A DNA stretch of 64,000 bases from NCBI RefSeq assembly GCF_024807145.1, contig NZ_JANUCA010000003.1, positions 124,001 through 188,000 on the forward strand. The letters are read 5' to 3'. Below are positions 34,552 to 43,561 of the stretch, in pieces; position 1 is the first letter of the stretch, and every line of letters starts with the position of its first letter. The DNA is from Microbacterium sp. AK031 (GTDB lineage Bacteria > Actinomycetota > Actinomycetes > Actinomycetales > Microbacteriaceae). Below the pieces are notes generated by a model that was not told the origin of the DNA, did not search any database, and worked only from the letters and a program-made list of their open reading frames with translations. Position numbers and translations under genes: made by a program.

Positions 34552-36953
34552 GCGCGTCCGCCGCGTCGACCATCCCCGCATCGTCGACCATCCCCGTTCG
34601 CCGCTGGATCCTCGACATCGCGGCCGTCCTCGTACTGCTGGGCGTCTCTGCTGCGGGCTTCTGGCCGAGCTTCGCCGGACCCGGTTATCTCGGCGCGGCG
34701 ATCGGCGGTGCCCTGCTCGGTATCGCGATCGCCGCGATCGCGGCGTGGCGACGGTGGGGCATCCTCATCATCGCCGGGCTCACGATGCTGGCGTACTTCC
34801 TCTTCGGAGGTGCCCTCGCGTTGCCGCACACCGCGATCGTCGGCGTCATCCCGTCGATCGACACGCTGCAGCAGCTCGCCGTCGGAGTCGTCACATCGTG
34901 GAAGCAGCTGCTCACGACCGTCGCTCCGGTCTCCGGTGCGGATGGGTTCCTCATCGTGCCGTTCCTGCTCATGCTGGTCGCCGCGGTGGTCACGGCATCC
35001 CTCGCCCTGCGCTTCGCGCAGCCGACATGGGCGCTGATCCCGGCAGGGCTGCTGCTCGCGGTCGTCATCGCGCTCGGCACGCCGCAGCCGGCCGCTCCTG
35101 TCATCCAGGGCACCGTCTTCGCCTTGGTGAGCATCTCCTGGCTGGCGGTGCGCCAGATCTGGGCCCCGCAGAACGCTGCGGTGTCGGTGGGTGAGGTCGA
35201 CCCGGCACGGGCGAACCACATGCGGATGCGGAGGCTGCTCTCCGGTGCGGTCGTGCTGGCCGTCGCGGCGGGCGTCGGCGTGTCCACCAGCGCGTTCACC
35301 GCGCCGACCCAGGTGCGGCATGTGCTGCGCGACACGATCATCCCGCCGTTCGATGTTCGCGATTACCCCAGCGCGCTGCAGTCGTTCCGCGGCCACGTGC
35401 GCGACGATGTCGAAAGCACGTTGTTCACCGTGCGCGGACTGCCGGAAGGCGCCCGCGTCCGCCTCGCTGCCATGGACGAGTTCGACGGACAGGTCATCAA
35501 CGTCGTCGACGGCGGTCCTGGCTCGTCGAGCGCGTTCACGCCGATTCGCTCGAACATGTCTCCCGACGCCGAGGGCGTGCCGGTGACGCTGCGGTTCGAC
35601 ATCGACGAGTACTCCGACGTCTGGGTGCCGCAGGCAGGTCTCGTCTCCGAGTTCCGGTTCGCAGGCGACGACGCTGACGCGCTGCGCCGCGGCACGTACT
35701 ACAGCACGGGATCAGCCACCGCCGTGACCACCCCCGGCCTCCGCAAGGGCGACAGCTACACAGTCGAGGCGACACTTCCCGCCGAGTACAGCGACGAACA
35801 GCTTGCAGAAGCGGAGTTCGGCGGGGTGCGGCTGCCGAAGAACGACAATGTGCCAGAGGAGTTCACCGCCCTCGCAGCCGAGGTCGTGTCGGACGCGGAG
35901 GCGCCCATCGAGCAGGTGCAGGCGCTGGCGTCATTCCTGTCCGAGGACGGGTTCTTCAGCCACGGCCTCGAGGGCGAGGTGACCTCGCGATCCGGTCACA
36001 CCTCCGAACGCGTGTCGACTCTGATCGCCGGTGATCAGATGATCGGCGACGACGAGCAGTACGCCGTCACGATGGCGCTGCTCGCCGGCGAGCTCGGCAT
36101 TCCGGCACGCGTCGTGATGGGCTTCTACCCCGATGAGGAACACGCAGGCGAGGCGACCTTCGCGGCGACCGGTGACAACATCCACGCCTGGGTCGAGGTC
36201 AACTTCGACGGGTTCGGCTGGGTTCCCTTCGACGCCACGCCTCCCGAGGACCAGGTCCCGAACGACCAGAACACCAAGCCACGGGCGGATCCGAAGCCGC
36301 AGGTTCTGCAGCCACCGCCCCCGCCGCAGGAGCCGGTCGACCTTCCCCCGACGCTGCCTGACGACCGCGAGGCGGAGGACGAGTCGCTGAACATCGCCGG
36401 CATCATCCTCGCGATCCTCGTGATCGGCGGGATAACGCTCGCCATCTTGGCCCTGCTCGCCTCACCGTTCATCATCATCGGTGCGTGGAAGGCGTCGAGA
36501 CGTCGGTCGCGCCGGACAGCTGAGCGGACGGCGGATCGGATCGCCGGCGGATGGGATGAGCTCACAGACCGTGCCGTGGACTACGGAGCGCGACTCGCGC
36601 CAGGAGCCACACGCGGCGAAGAGGCGGTGCTCGTCTCCGACTCGCTCGCCGTGCCGACCGTGACGGCGCTCGCCGACAGGGCGGATGCCGAGGTCTTCGG
36701 CCCGACCGACCCGAGCGCCGAGGACGTCGAGGCGTTCTGGCGGGAGGTCGATGAGATCGTGGTCGGCCTCGGCAGCGAAGCGGGATTCTGGAAGCGGACC
36801 AAGGCGCGGCTGAGCCTGCGTTCGCTGCTGGTCGGCTCCGCCCTGTCGACCGGCTTACAGGGACTCAAGACGGCGGCTGCCGCGCGCGTTCGCCGAGAAC
36901 CTGGCACCATCAAGAACAGTACTTCTGACGTACCCGAGAGTGAGACCCCATGA
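34548..36953 (+). CDS. Transglutaminase-like membrane protein lacking the catalytic Cys
   Basis: An 801-residue integral membrane protein with about six to seven N-terminal helices, an extracytoplasmic transglutaminase-like domain (about 440-570), a Pro-rich stretch, one more helix (about 620-645) and a cytoplasmic tail. In the domain, His546 (NIHAWVEVNFDG) and Asp562 (VPFDATPP) are kept. The nucleophile position, normally Cys in a G-x-C-E-Q-F/Y motif, is Asp502 in GDDEQYAVTMALL. The usual catalysis is therefore not expected; a binding or structural role with the wall is more likely. It begins inside the stop of the DUF58 gene (ATGA) and ends with ATGA into the RDD-FHA gene. It corresponds to Tgm of the PFNA cluster. 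Confidence 0.88.
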   Translation: MSASAASTIPASSTIPVRRWILDIAAVLVLLGVSAAGFWPSFAGPGYLGAAIGGALLGIAIAAIAAWRRWGILIIAGLTMLAYFLFGGALALPHTAIVGVIPSIDTLQQLAVGVVTSWKQLLTTVAPVSGADGFLIVPFLLMLVAAVVTASLALRFAQPTWALIPAGLLLAVVIALGTPQPAAPVIQGTVFALVSISWLAVRQIWAPQNAAVSVGEVDPARANHMRMRRLLSGAVVLAVAAGVGVSTSAFTAPTQVRHVLRDTIIPPFDVRDYPSALQSFRGHVRDDVESTLFTVRGLPEGARVRLAAMDEFDGQVINVVDGGPGSSSAFTPIRSNMSPDAEGVPVTLRFDIDEYSDVWVPQAGLVSEFRFAGDDADALRRGTYYSTGSATAVTTPGLRKGDSYTVEATLPAEYSDEQLAEAEFGGVRLPKNDNVPEEFTALAAEVVSDAEAPIEQVQALASFLSEDGFFSHGLEGEVTSRSGHTSERVSTLIAGDQMIGDDEQYAVTMALLAGELGIPARVVMGFYPDEEHAGEATFAATGDNIHAWVEVNFDGFGWVPFDATPPEDQVPNDQNTKPRADPKPQVLQPPPPPQEPVDLPPTLPDDREAEDESLNIAGIILAILVIGGITLAILALLASPFIIIGAWKASRRRSRRTAERTADRIAGGWDELTDRAVDYGARLAPGATRGEEAVLVSDSLAVPTVTALADRADAEVFGPTDPSAEDVEAFWREVDEIVVGLGSEAGFWKRTKARLSLRSLLVGSALSTGLQGLKTAAAARVRREPGTIKNSTSDVPESETP

Positions 36954-38383
36954 CACAACTGGCGTTCGGCACGGTCGCCCCGACGTCGCGGCGTGCCGTG
37001 GCATACATCATCGACGCCGCGATCGCGGCCGGCATCGGCATCGTTCTCGGCATCCTTCTCGTGATCTTCGCGGTGCTCGCCGGACCGGATGGGATGCTGG
37101 GGGTGCTGGCTGTCGGAGGCCCGGTGGTCTGGCTCGTGCTGGTCGGCTGGCTCGTCTTCTACACCTTCATGCAGGCCGCAGGCGGCTCCATCGGGATGCG
37201 TGCACAGGGGCTGCGTCTCGTCCAGGAGGCCGACGGAGCCCCACTCGGCTTCGGTCGGGCGCTGCTGCGCAACGTCATCTTCGGTCTGGCAGCGTCCATC
37301 GTCGTCGGTTACTTCACACCGCTGTTCGACGGCTCAGGGCGCTTTCAGGGCTGGCATGACAAGGTCGCACGCTCGCTGATGCTGGATGCCCGCACGGTCG
37401 GCGCGCCGGCGGCTGCACCCGCGACGCAGGCGATGAACATCCCTCCGCGGCCGGTGGCGCCGAACGCCGTGCCACCGCTGCCCGGCCGAACTCCGGAGCC
37501 CACCTACCCCTCGCACACCCTCGCTTCGATGCCAGGCGGCGTGCCCCCAGTGCCGGGTCTCACGCCCGCGCCGAATCACTCTTCGCCGGAGTCGATCGCA
37601 TACGCGGCTCTCGTCGGGCAGACTCCGACACCGGGGGCACCCGCGCTCGACGAGACGATTCCTGCACCGCGTCCTCCGCAGGCTGCGCCACCTGCCGCTC
37701 AGGCTGCTCAGCCTGCCTCTCAGCCAGCGCCGCTCATCCCGCAGGCGCCCCCGCAGCAGCCGGCAGGTCGGCCGACGATCGCGCAGCCACCGGCGCCGAC
37801 GAGCGGCGAGAACTCGTTGATCGCATTCGTGCCCGGCATCACGCAGGACGGCCCGCCGGAGCGCAGCGCCGAGGCGCCGGCCGCACCTCCGGCGGCCGCA
37901 CCGGTGGTATCGCCGGTCGCAGCGACCACGCCGCCGACCGCGCCGCCGACCGAGCCGCCGACTGCGCAGCCGGTAGCGGCGCCCTCCCAGCCCGCGGTCG
38001 CCGCTCAGGCTCCGTCCGACGATCTCGGCGACATCGAGGACACCCGCATCAGCATCCCCGGCCACCGTCTCGTGTTCACCTGGGACGACGGCACCAGAGT
38101 GACTGTCTCGCAGCGCACCCTGTTCGGACGCAACCCCGCACCCGAAGAGGGCGCCGTGGCCGTGATCGTGCGCGACGAGACGTTGTCGCTGTCGAAGACG
38201 CACTTCGAAGCGGCGGCCGAAGTCTCCGGCGGCTGGGTCAAGGACCGGCATTCCACGAACGGCACTGTCATCGTGCGCGACGGTGAGCGCATCCCGTGCA
38301 CGCCAGGAGAAGCGGTCCGCATCCGCCTGGGCGATGCGATCGAGATCGGTGACCGGATCGTCACGATCGGAGGGTACGCATGA
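36950..38383 (+). CDS. RDD-domain membrane protein with C-terminal FHA domain
   Basis: The 477-residue protein starts with an RDD domain of about three helices (SRRAVAYIIDAAIAAGIGIV, then FYTFMQAAGGSIGMRAQGLRL in part). A Pro/Ala-rich linker of about 230 residues follows, then a cytoplasmic FHA domain (FGRNPAPEEGA, SLSKTHFEA, DRHSTNGTVI). FHA domains bind phosphothreonine, so it is probably read out by the kinase and phosphatase encoded nearby. Coupled by ATGA overlaps at both ends. It has a paralogue at 42181-43548. Confidence 0.88.
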   Translation: MTQLAFGTVAPTSRRAVAYIIDAAIAAGIGIVLGILLVIFAVLAGPDGMLGVLAVGGPVVWLVLVGWLVFYTFMQAAGGSIGMRAQGLRLVQEADGAPLGFGRALLRNVIFGLAASIVVGYFTPLFDGSGRFQGWHDKVARSLMLDARTVGAPAAAPATQAMNIPPRPVAPNAVPPLPGRTPEPTYPSHTLASMPGGVPPVPGLTPAPNHSSPESIAYAALVGQTPTPGAPALDETIPAPRPPQAAPPAAQAAQPASQPAPLIPQAPPQQPAGRPTIAQPPAPTSGENSLIAFVPGITQDGPPERSAEAPAAPPAAAPVVSPVAATTPPTAPPTEPPTAQPVAAPSQPAVAAQAPSDDLGDIEDTRISIPGHRLVFTWDDGTRVTVSQRTLFGRNPAPEEGAVAVIVRDETLSLSKTHFEAAAEVSGGWVKDRHSTNGTVIVRDGERIPCTPGEAVRIRLGDAIEIGDRIVTIGGYA

Positions 38384-39195
38384 CCGCTCCACTGATCGTG
38401 TCGGCAGGGTCGTCGACGCACACCGGGGTGCGGCGCACCTTGAACGAGGATGCGATGCTCGCGAGCGCACCGATCTTCATCGTCGCCGACGGGATGGGGG
38501 GACACGAGGCCGGCGAGCGCGCAAGCGCTGCGGTGGTCGAGGAGTTCGCCCGATTCACCGGCAGGGAGAGCCTGGAGCTCGACGATGTGCTCGATGCGCT
38601 CAGCCGCTCGCGTCTGGCCGTCGACGGGCTCTCGGTCATGGCCACGGGGCGCGCTGGCACGACGCTCAGCGGTGTCGTCCTCGCGGACGTCGACGGCACG
38701 GGCTATTGGCTGAGCTTCAACATCGGCGACTCGCGCACGTACCGTCTGTCGCGGGGCGAGCTCGAGCAGATCAGCGTCGACCACTCCGTCGTCCAGGAGC
38801 TCGTCGAATCAGGGGAGCTCAGCATCGCCGATGCCGTCTCCGATCACCGACGCAACATCATCACCCGAGCCATCGGGGCGGGCAGCACCGGCGATGCCGA
38901 TTTCTGGATGTTCCCCGCGGAGCTCGGCGATCGCATCCTGATCTGCTCGGACGGGCTCTCCTCTGAGGTGCCGGACGCGCGGATCCAAGAGATCCTGACC
39001 GTCGAGTCCGACCCGCAGACGGCTGCGGCCACCCTTGTCGGCGAGGCGGTCGGCGCCGGCGGCAGGGACAACATCACGGTCGTGGTCGTCGACGCGGTCT
39101 TCGTCGCATCGCGACCGGGCATGCCGATGCAGGCAGACGACGACTTCGATGAGAACACCCGGCCCCGCGAGGCCGCCGCAGGAGGGATCAGCTGA
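38380..39195 (+). CDS. PP2C-type serine/threonine phosphatase
   Basis: A soluble metal-dependent Ser/Thr phosphatase of 271 residues. It has PP2C motifs RRTLNEDA, FIVADGMGGHEAGERAS, ATGRAGTTLSGVV, NIGDSRTYRLSRGEL, DHSVVQELVESGE, LICSDGLSSEV and GGRDNITVVVVD. All metal-binding Asp positions look intact. It corresponds to PrpC of the PFNA cluster and should counter the kinase at 40553. Overlaps of 4 bp upstream and 1 bp downstream show a tight operon. Confidence 0.93.
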   Translation: MTAPLIVSAGSSTHTGVRRTLNEDAMLASAPIFIVADGMGGHEAGERASAAVVEEFARFTGRESLELDDVLDALSRSRLAVDGLSVMATGRAGTTLSGVVLADVDGTGYWLSFNIGDSRTYRLSRGELEQISVDHSVVQELVESGELSIADAVSDHRRNIITRAIGAGSTGDADFWMFPAELGDRILICSDGLSSEVPDARIQEILTVESDPQTAAATLVGEAVGAGGRDNITVVVVDAVFVASRPGMPMQADDDFDENTRPREAAAGGIS

Positions 39196-40556
39196 TGCAG
39201 ACGACCTACCGACCCGGGGACTGGTACGTGCTGGTGGCACCGGGCGCGCTCATCGCCCTTTCTCCCGATGCACCGGAGCAGCTCATCGCGTCACTGTGGC
39301 AGCGGCAGCGAAGCGGCGGCGACCTCGCCGCGGTGATCGATGCTGTGACGGAGCACGCCGCGGGCTCGTTCGCGGCGATTCTGCCGTTCGCGGCCGTGGT
39401 GCTGGAAGGACCGGATGCGAGGATCGCCGTGCGCGGCGACGTCACCGTTCAGCTCACCGGGCCCGAGGGCAGTGAGAGCTTCACCGGTACCAACGTCACG
39501 ACGTGGAGTGAGCGATTCGTCGCGAACACGAGCCGCATCGCGATCGACGCGGGCGACGGCGTGGGCAGCGAGCCCCTTCCGATCATGGGCGGCGTCGTGC
39601 GGGCCACGAACGTCAGCGCCGATGTCGAGCCCTCTGATGTGGCAGTGCCTGCCACGGCAGTGCCTGACACGGCAGGGCCTGATGTGGCTGGGTCTGACAC
39701 GGCATCGCCTGACGTCGCGGCCCCCGATGTCGTGCTGCCCGCAGTGATACCCGTTGCCGAGGCGGCCGACGAACCGACGCCTGAGGCGCCCGCACCGGAG
39801 CCCGTGGCCGAGGAGGCTCCCGCTGCAGACGAGCCCTCCGCGCAGTCCGAACCGGAACCGGCGACCGAACAGATCCCCGAGGTGCCCGCCGAGGGATCCG
39901 GCGACGCCGCCGAGGAATCCGTCGAGGACGACGTCGACGGCGCGACGCTGGTGCCGACCGACATCTCGGAGACGAGTGACATCGACGAGTTCGAGCAGCT
40001 GTTCGGCGCGACGATCGCATCGTCGAATGCGATCGTGCGCCCGGCCACGATTCCGCCGGCGCCTCCCGCTCCGTCCGGCACGCCCGTAGTCGGGGCGGCC
40101 GATGGCGACCACGACGGCGCGACGATCTCCGCAGCCGAGGCGCGAGCGCTCCGCCAGAACGTTCCGACAGCAGAGCCGGATGCGCCGACCACTGTGCTTC
40201 CGGTGGTCTCAGGAGGAGTCGGACGCGTACGTGTCTCGACGGGGCAGGTCGTCACACTCGATCGAACCGTCATCATCGGACGCCGTCCACGTTCCACTCG
40301 CGCGAGCGGTGCTGACCTGCCGCATCTGATCGCCGTGGAGAGCCCTCAGCAGGACATCTCCCGCAGTCACCTGGAGATCCGCCCGGAGGGCGACACAGTC
40401 GTCGTGGTCGACCTGCACACCACGAACGGTTCGACGCTCCTCCGATCCGGTGCCGATCCGCTGCGCCTTCACCCAGGCGAGCAGACGCTCGTACTCTCAG
40501 GAGACGTCGTGGACCTCGGTGACGGCGTCACCGTCGCCTTCGAGGATCTTCCGTGA
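39195..40556 (+). CDS. FHA domain protein with long acidic Pro/Ala linker
   Basis: A 453-residue cytoplasmic protein. The N-terminal 120 residues form a conserved-looking unit (YRPGDWYVLVAPGALIALSP) of unknown fold. Residues about 150-250 are low complexity, with a short degenerate repeat (VPDTAGPDVAGSDTASPDV). A threonine-containing segment (DDVDGATLVPTDISE) could be a kinase target. The FHA domain is C-terminal (VIIGRRPRSTRA, ISRSHLEI, DLHTTNGSTLL). Coupled to PP2C (TGATG) and to the kinase gene (overlap at its GTG). Confidence 0.85.
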   Translation: MQTTYRPGDWYVLVAPGALIALSPDAPEQLIASLWQRQRSGGDLAAVIDAVTEHAAGSFAAILPFAAVVLEGPDARIAVRGDVTVQLTGPEGSESFTGTNVTTWSERFVANTSRIAIDAGDGVGSEPLPIMGGVVRATNVSADVEPSDVAVPATAVPDTAGPDVAGSDTASPDVAAPDVVLPAVIPVAEAADEPTPEAPAPEPVAEEAPAADEPSAQSEPEPATEQIPEVPAEGSGDAAEESVEDDVDGATLVPTDISETSDIDEFEQLFGATIASSNAIVRPATIPPAPPAPSGTPVVGAADGDHDGATISAAEARALRQNVPTAEPDAPTTVLPVVSGGVGRVRVSTGQVVTLDRTVIIGRRPRSTRASGADLPHLIAVESPQQDISRSHLEIRPEGDTVVVVDLHTTNGSTLLRSGADPLRLHPGEQTLVLSGDVVDLGDGVTVAFEDLP

Positions 40557-42184
40557 GCAGACCCCCCTCACCGCCGCCGGAGCTTCCCGGTTTCACCTAC
40601 GTCGCACCGCTGGGCACCGGCGGCTTCGCCGACGTCTTCATCTACGAACAGCAGATGCCACGGCGCAAGGTCGCCGTGAAGGTGCTGCTCGCGGAGAGGA
40701 TTTCGAGCAGCGCCGCGCAGGAGTTCACCGACGAGGCCAACGTGATGGCGATGCTGTCGACGCATCCGGCTATCGTGACGATCTACCACGCCGGCGTGGC
40801 CGCCGATGGCCGGCCGTATCTGGTGATGGAGTACTGCCCGAGGCCAAACCTCCAGGTCCGCGCACGCAAGGAGCCCTTCTCCGTCGCGGAGGCGCTGCGC
40901 GTCGGCATCCAGGTCGCGGGAGCGGTCGAGACCGCGCATCGCGCCGGCGTGCTGCACCGCGACATCAAGCCGGCGAACATCCTGGTCACCGAATACAACC
41001 GGCCGGCGCTGACAGACTTCGGCATCGCATCGACGTCAGGAGCGGTGACCGAGGCGACCGGCATGTCGATCCCGTGGTCGCCCCCGGAGTTCTTCGCCGA
41101 TCCGCCGCAGAGCGGACCCCGCTCTGATGTCTTCGCGCTCGGTGCCACGCTCTACACGCTGCTCGCAGGACGGTCGCCTTTCGAGCGCCCCGGTGAGCGC
41201 AACTCCGGAGCCGACCTGATCGAGCGCATCGAACGCGCACCACTGCAGCCGTTGGCCCGCCCTGACTCACCGGTGAGCCTGCAGCGAGTGATCGAGCGCG
41301 CCATGTCGAAGAGTCCCGACGCGCGCTACCCCAGCGCCGTCGCGTTCGCGCGTGCCTTGCAGAAGGTGCAGATCGAGCTCACACACTCGGTCACTCCGAT
41401 CGACATCATCGACGATCACCCTGTCGCGGAAGACCTCGAGGACGAGGCGGACGGCCTGACCCGGGTGCGCGACATCGTCAGCATCGAACCGGATGCCGGA
41501 AACACCCGGCCGTCCGCGACCACTCGTCCGTTCGGCGGCGCGCAACAGGCCGCGCCATCCACTCCCGGTCCGCAGTTCGCACCGGCGGAGCAGACGTCCT
41601 CCGCGTCTTCCGTCGAGGACACCGTCATGCGTCCGACGTCTGCGGGCCCGGCATCCGCGCCCGTCGACGATGAGCCTACGGTGATGCGGCCGCCCAGGAC
41701 CGTCTCGCCTCAGCTGCCGCCGGCCGCAGCTCCCGCTCCCGCCGCGCCGGTCGGGGCGCCAGCGCAGAGCGGCAGACGTCGCGTGGGGCTGTGGGTCACG
41801 TTGGTCGCCGTCGCCGTGGTGCTCGTCACCGGCACGATAGTCGGCATCAGCCTGCTCTCCGGCGCGGGCGAGCCGGATCCAGTCGCGACCCAGGACGAGG
41901 TCGTCCCACAGGATCCGGTGTCCGATGCCGTGCCGCGTGTGGACGAGCTCGCCGGTACCCGAACCGGCACGACGATCACCTTCAGCTGGACCAACCCGGC
42001 ACCCGAAGACGGCGACCTCTACCTGTGGAACACGGTTGACCTCACCGAGACGGGAACCCCGGAGACCACGGATGAGACGACCGTGACCTTCGAAGGCGCG
42101 GCATCCGGACAGGTGTGCGTGGACGTCATGCTGCGACGCAGTGACGGGCGTGCGTCTGAGCCCGTCAGGGAGTGCGTGCAATGA
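40553..42184 (+). CDS. Transmembrane Ser/Thr protein kinase (Pkb2/PknB-like)
   Basis: A 543-residue receptor-type kinase. The N-lobe has GTGGFADVF and Lys43 in VAVKVLL; the catalytic loop is HRDIKPANIL (Asp137) and the magnesium motif DFGIAS (Asp155). An acidic Pro-rich linker includes several TVMRP elements (EDTVMRPTS, EPTVMRPPR) that are likely autophosphorylation/FHA-binding threonines. A single transmembrane segment lies at about 413-436, followed by a small extracellular domain with an FN3-like strand pattern and two Cys (GQVCVDV, RECVQ). There are no PASTA repeats. The start is a GTG overlapping the previous stop; the 3' end overlaps the next gene by ATGA. It is the kinase partner of the PP2C gene. 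Confidence 0.92.
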   Translation: MSRPPSPPPELPGFTYVAPLGTGGFADVFIYEQQMPRRKVAVKVLLAERISSSAAQEFTDEANVMAMLSTHPAIVTIYHAGVAADGRPYLVMEYCPRPNLQVRARKEPFSVAEALRVGIQVAGAVETAHRAGVLHRDIKPANILVTEYNRPALTDFGIASTSGAVTEATGMSIPWSPPEFFADPPQSGPRSDVFALGATLYTLLAGRSPFERPGERNSGADLIERIERAPLQPLARPDSPVSLQRVIERAMSKSPDARYPSAVAFARALQKVQIELTHSVTPIDIIDDHPVAEDLEDEADGLTRVRDIVSIEPDAGNTRPSATTRPFGGAQQAAPSTPGPQFAPAEQTSSASSVEDTVMRPTSAGPASAPVDDEPTVMRPPRTVSPQLPPAAAPAPAAPVGAPAQSGRRRVGLWVTLVAVAVVLVTGTIVGISLLSGAGEPDPVATQDEVVPQDPVSDAVPRVDELAGTRTGTTITFSWTNPAPEDGDLYLWNTVDLTETGTPETTDETTVTFEGAASGQVCVDVMLRRSDGRASEPVRECVQ

Positions 42185-43548
42185 CGCCCGGTATCGAGGG
42201 GCGGCGCGAGACGCCCGACGGCCTGATCTGGGAGGTCGACGAGGAGAAGGAGACGATCGAGGGGCTGGACGAGAACGGCCGACCGGATCCCGCGTACGCC
42301 GCGGCGCTCGGGCTGCTCCGTGCCCCGCTCGGACGCCGTGCCCTCGCGGTGGTCTGCGATGTGGCCATCTGGGTGGTCGTCCAGCTGCCGCTGTGGATCG
42401 GCGCCGTCCCCCTGCTGCTCAAACTCGCGGACGGGTCGATATCGCCGTACGGTTTCATGAACCATCCCGGGTTCGTGCTGGCCGTGGTCATGGCCGCCGT
42501 CACGACGTTCCTGACACTGGTGCTCAGCGTGCTGCAGCTGGTGCTGCACGGCAGAAGCGGACGCACTCTCGGCAAGACGATCGTCGGCATCCGCACCGTG
42601 AACGTGCGCACGCTGGAGCGTCCTGGTATCGGCTGGGTGCTGCTGCGCTACCTGCTGGTGTGCGCATCGAACATCATCCCGCTGCTCGGACCGGTGATCC
42701 TCCTGCTGTCGCCGACGTTCGATTCCGAGCGCCGCGGACGCGGACTGCATGACAAGGCGACGCACGTCTGGCTCATCGATGTGAGGCAGGGGCTGAACCC
42801 CTACGACCAGAAGCGCTTGCGCGTCGCGCGGAAGCTCGTGAAGGCGGAGCCAGCGCGCGAGCGATCTGTGCTGCCGTCGCTGGCCACGCCGACCGATCCT
42901 TCACAGCAGCCGGCGTACCGTCCAGGCAACCGGGTCAGCGCGGGTGTCATCGGCATCGCCCGCCCGCACACTCCGGATGCCCGGCCCGAGATCGGGCTGC
43001 CGCAGACGGCGCCGCCGTCCCTGCCGGCACCGGCGGAGCTCGGCAAGCCCGTGCTCGGCGGCTACCGGCAATCCGATGACGAGCGACCCGTCGATCCCGC
43101 GCAAGGCGTCCCTCCCGTCGGAGCAGCACAGCCCTCGTTTGAGGCGGCACCTGTTGCTCCATCGCAGCACACCCCGCCGCAGCCCGCCGTCCTGCAGCCC
43201 GCGCCGCTGCAGCCCGCCCCGGCCTGGCACTTCGGTCTGCGCCTGGACACCGGTGCAAGCGTCGCGGTCACCGAGCCGCTCCTTTTCGGGCGCAATCCGG
43301 ACCCCGCAGTCTTTCCGACCGCGCGGCCGGTGCCGCTCGACGATGAGAGCAAATCGCTCTCGAAGACCCACCTGCTCGTGCGTCCGGTCGACGGCGGGCT
43401 GGAGATCACCGACTGCGGTTCGACGAACGGATCCGGTTTGATGCGGGCGGGTATCGAGTATGTGATCGAAGCGGGTGTGCCGGTCGTGTCGGTCGACGGA
43501 GACACGATTCGTCTCGGCGACCGCAGCGCGGTCGTGGTCCGGGCGTGA
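42181..43548 (+). CDS. RDD-domain membrane protein with C-terminal FHA domain (second copy)
   Basis: A 455-residue protein with an RDD domain of four hydrophobic helices (RRALAVVCDVAIWVVVQLPL; LVLHGRSGRTLGKTIVGIRT; LLRYLLVCASNIIPLLGPVI), a Pro-rich linker and a C-terminal FHA domain (LFGRNPDPAVFP, SLSKTHLLV, DCGSTNGSGLM). Its layout matches that of the product at 36950. The ATG at 42181 is set by the ATGA overlap with the kinase gene. It lies 13 bp before the EccC-type ATPase gene, so these FHA readers flank the kinase and sit beside the secretion motor. Confidence 0.87.
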   Translation: MTPGIEGRRETPDGLIWEVDEEKETIEGLDENGRPDPAYAAALGLLRAPLGRRALAVVCDVAIWVVVQLPLWIGAVPLLLKLADGSISPYGFMNHPGFVLAVVMAAVTTFLTLVLSVLQLVLHGRSGRTLGKTIVGIRTVNVRTLERPGIGWVLLRYLLVCASNIIPLLGPVILLLSPTFDSERRGRGLHDKATHVWLIDVRQGLNPYDQKRLRVARKLVKAEPARERSVLPSLATPTDPSQQPAYRPGNRVSAGVIGIARPHTPDARPEIGLPQTAPPSLPAPAELGKPVLGGYRQSDDERPVDPAQGVPPVGAAQPSFEAAPVAPSQHTPPQPAVLQPAPLQPAPAWHFGLRLDTGASVAVTEPLLFGRNPDPAVFPTARPVPLDDESKSLSKTHLLVRPVDGGLEITDCGSTNGSGLMRAGIEYVIEAGVPVVSVDGDTIRLGDRSAVVVRA

Positions 43549-43561
43549 CTGAGGGAGACGA

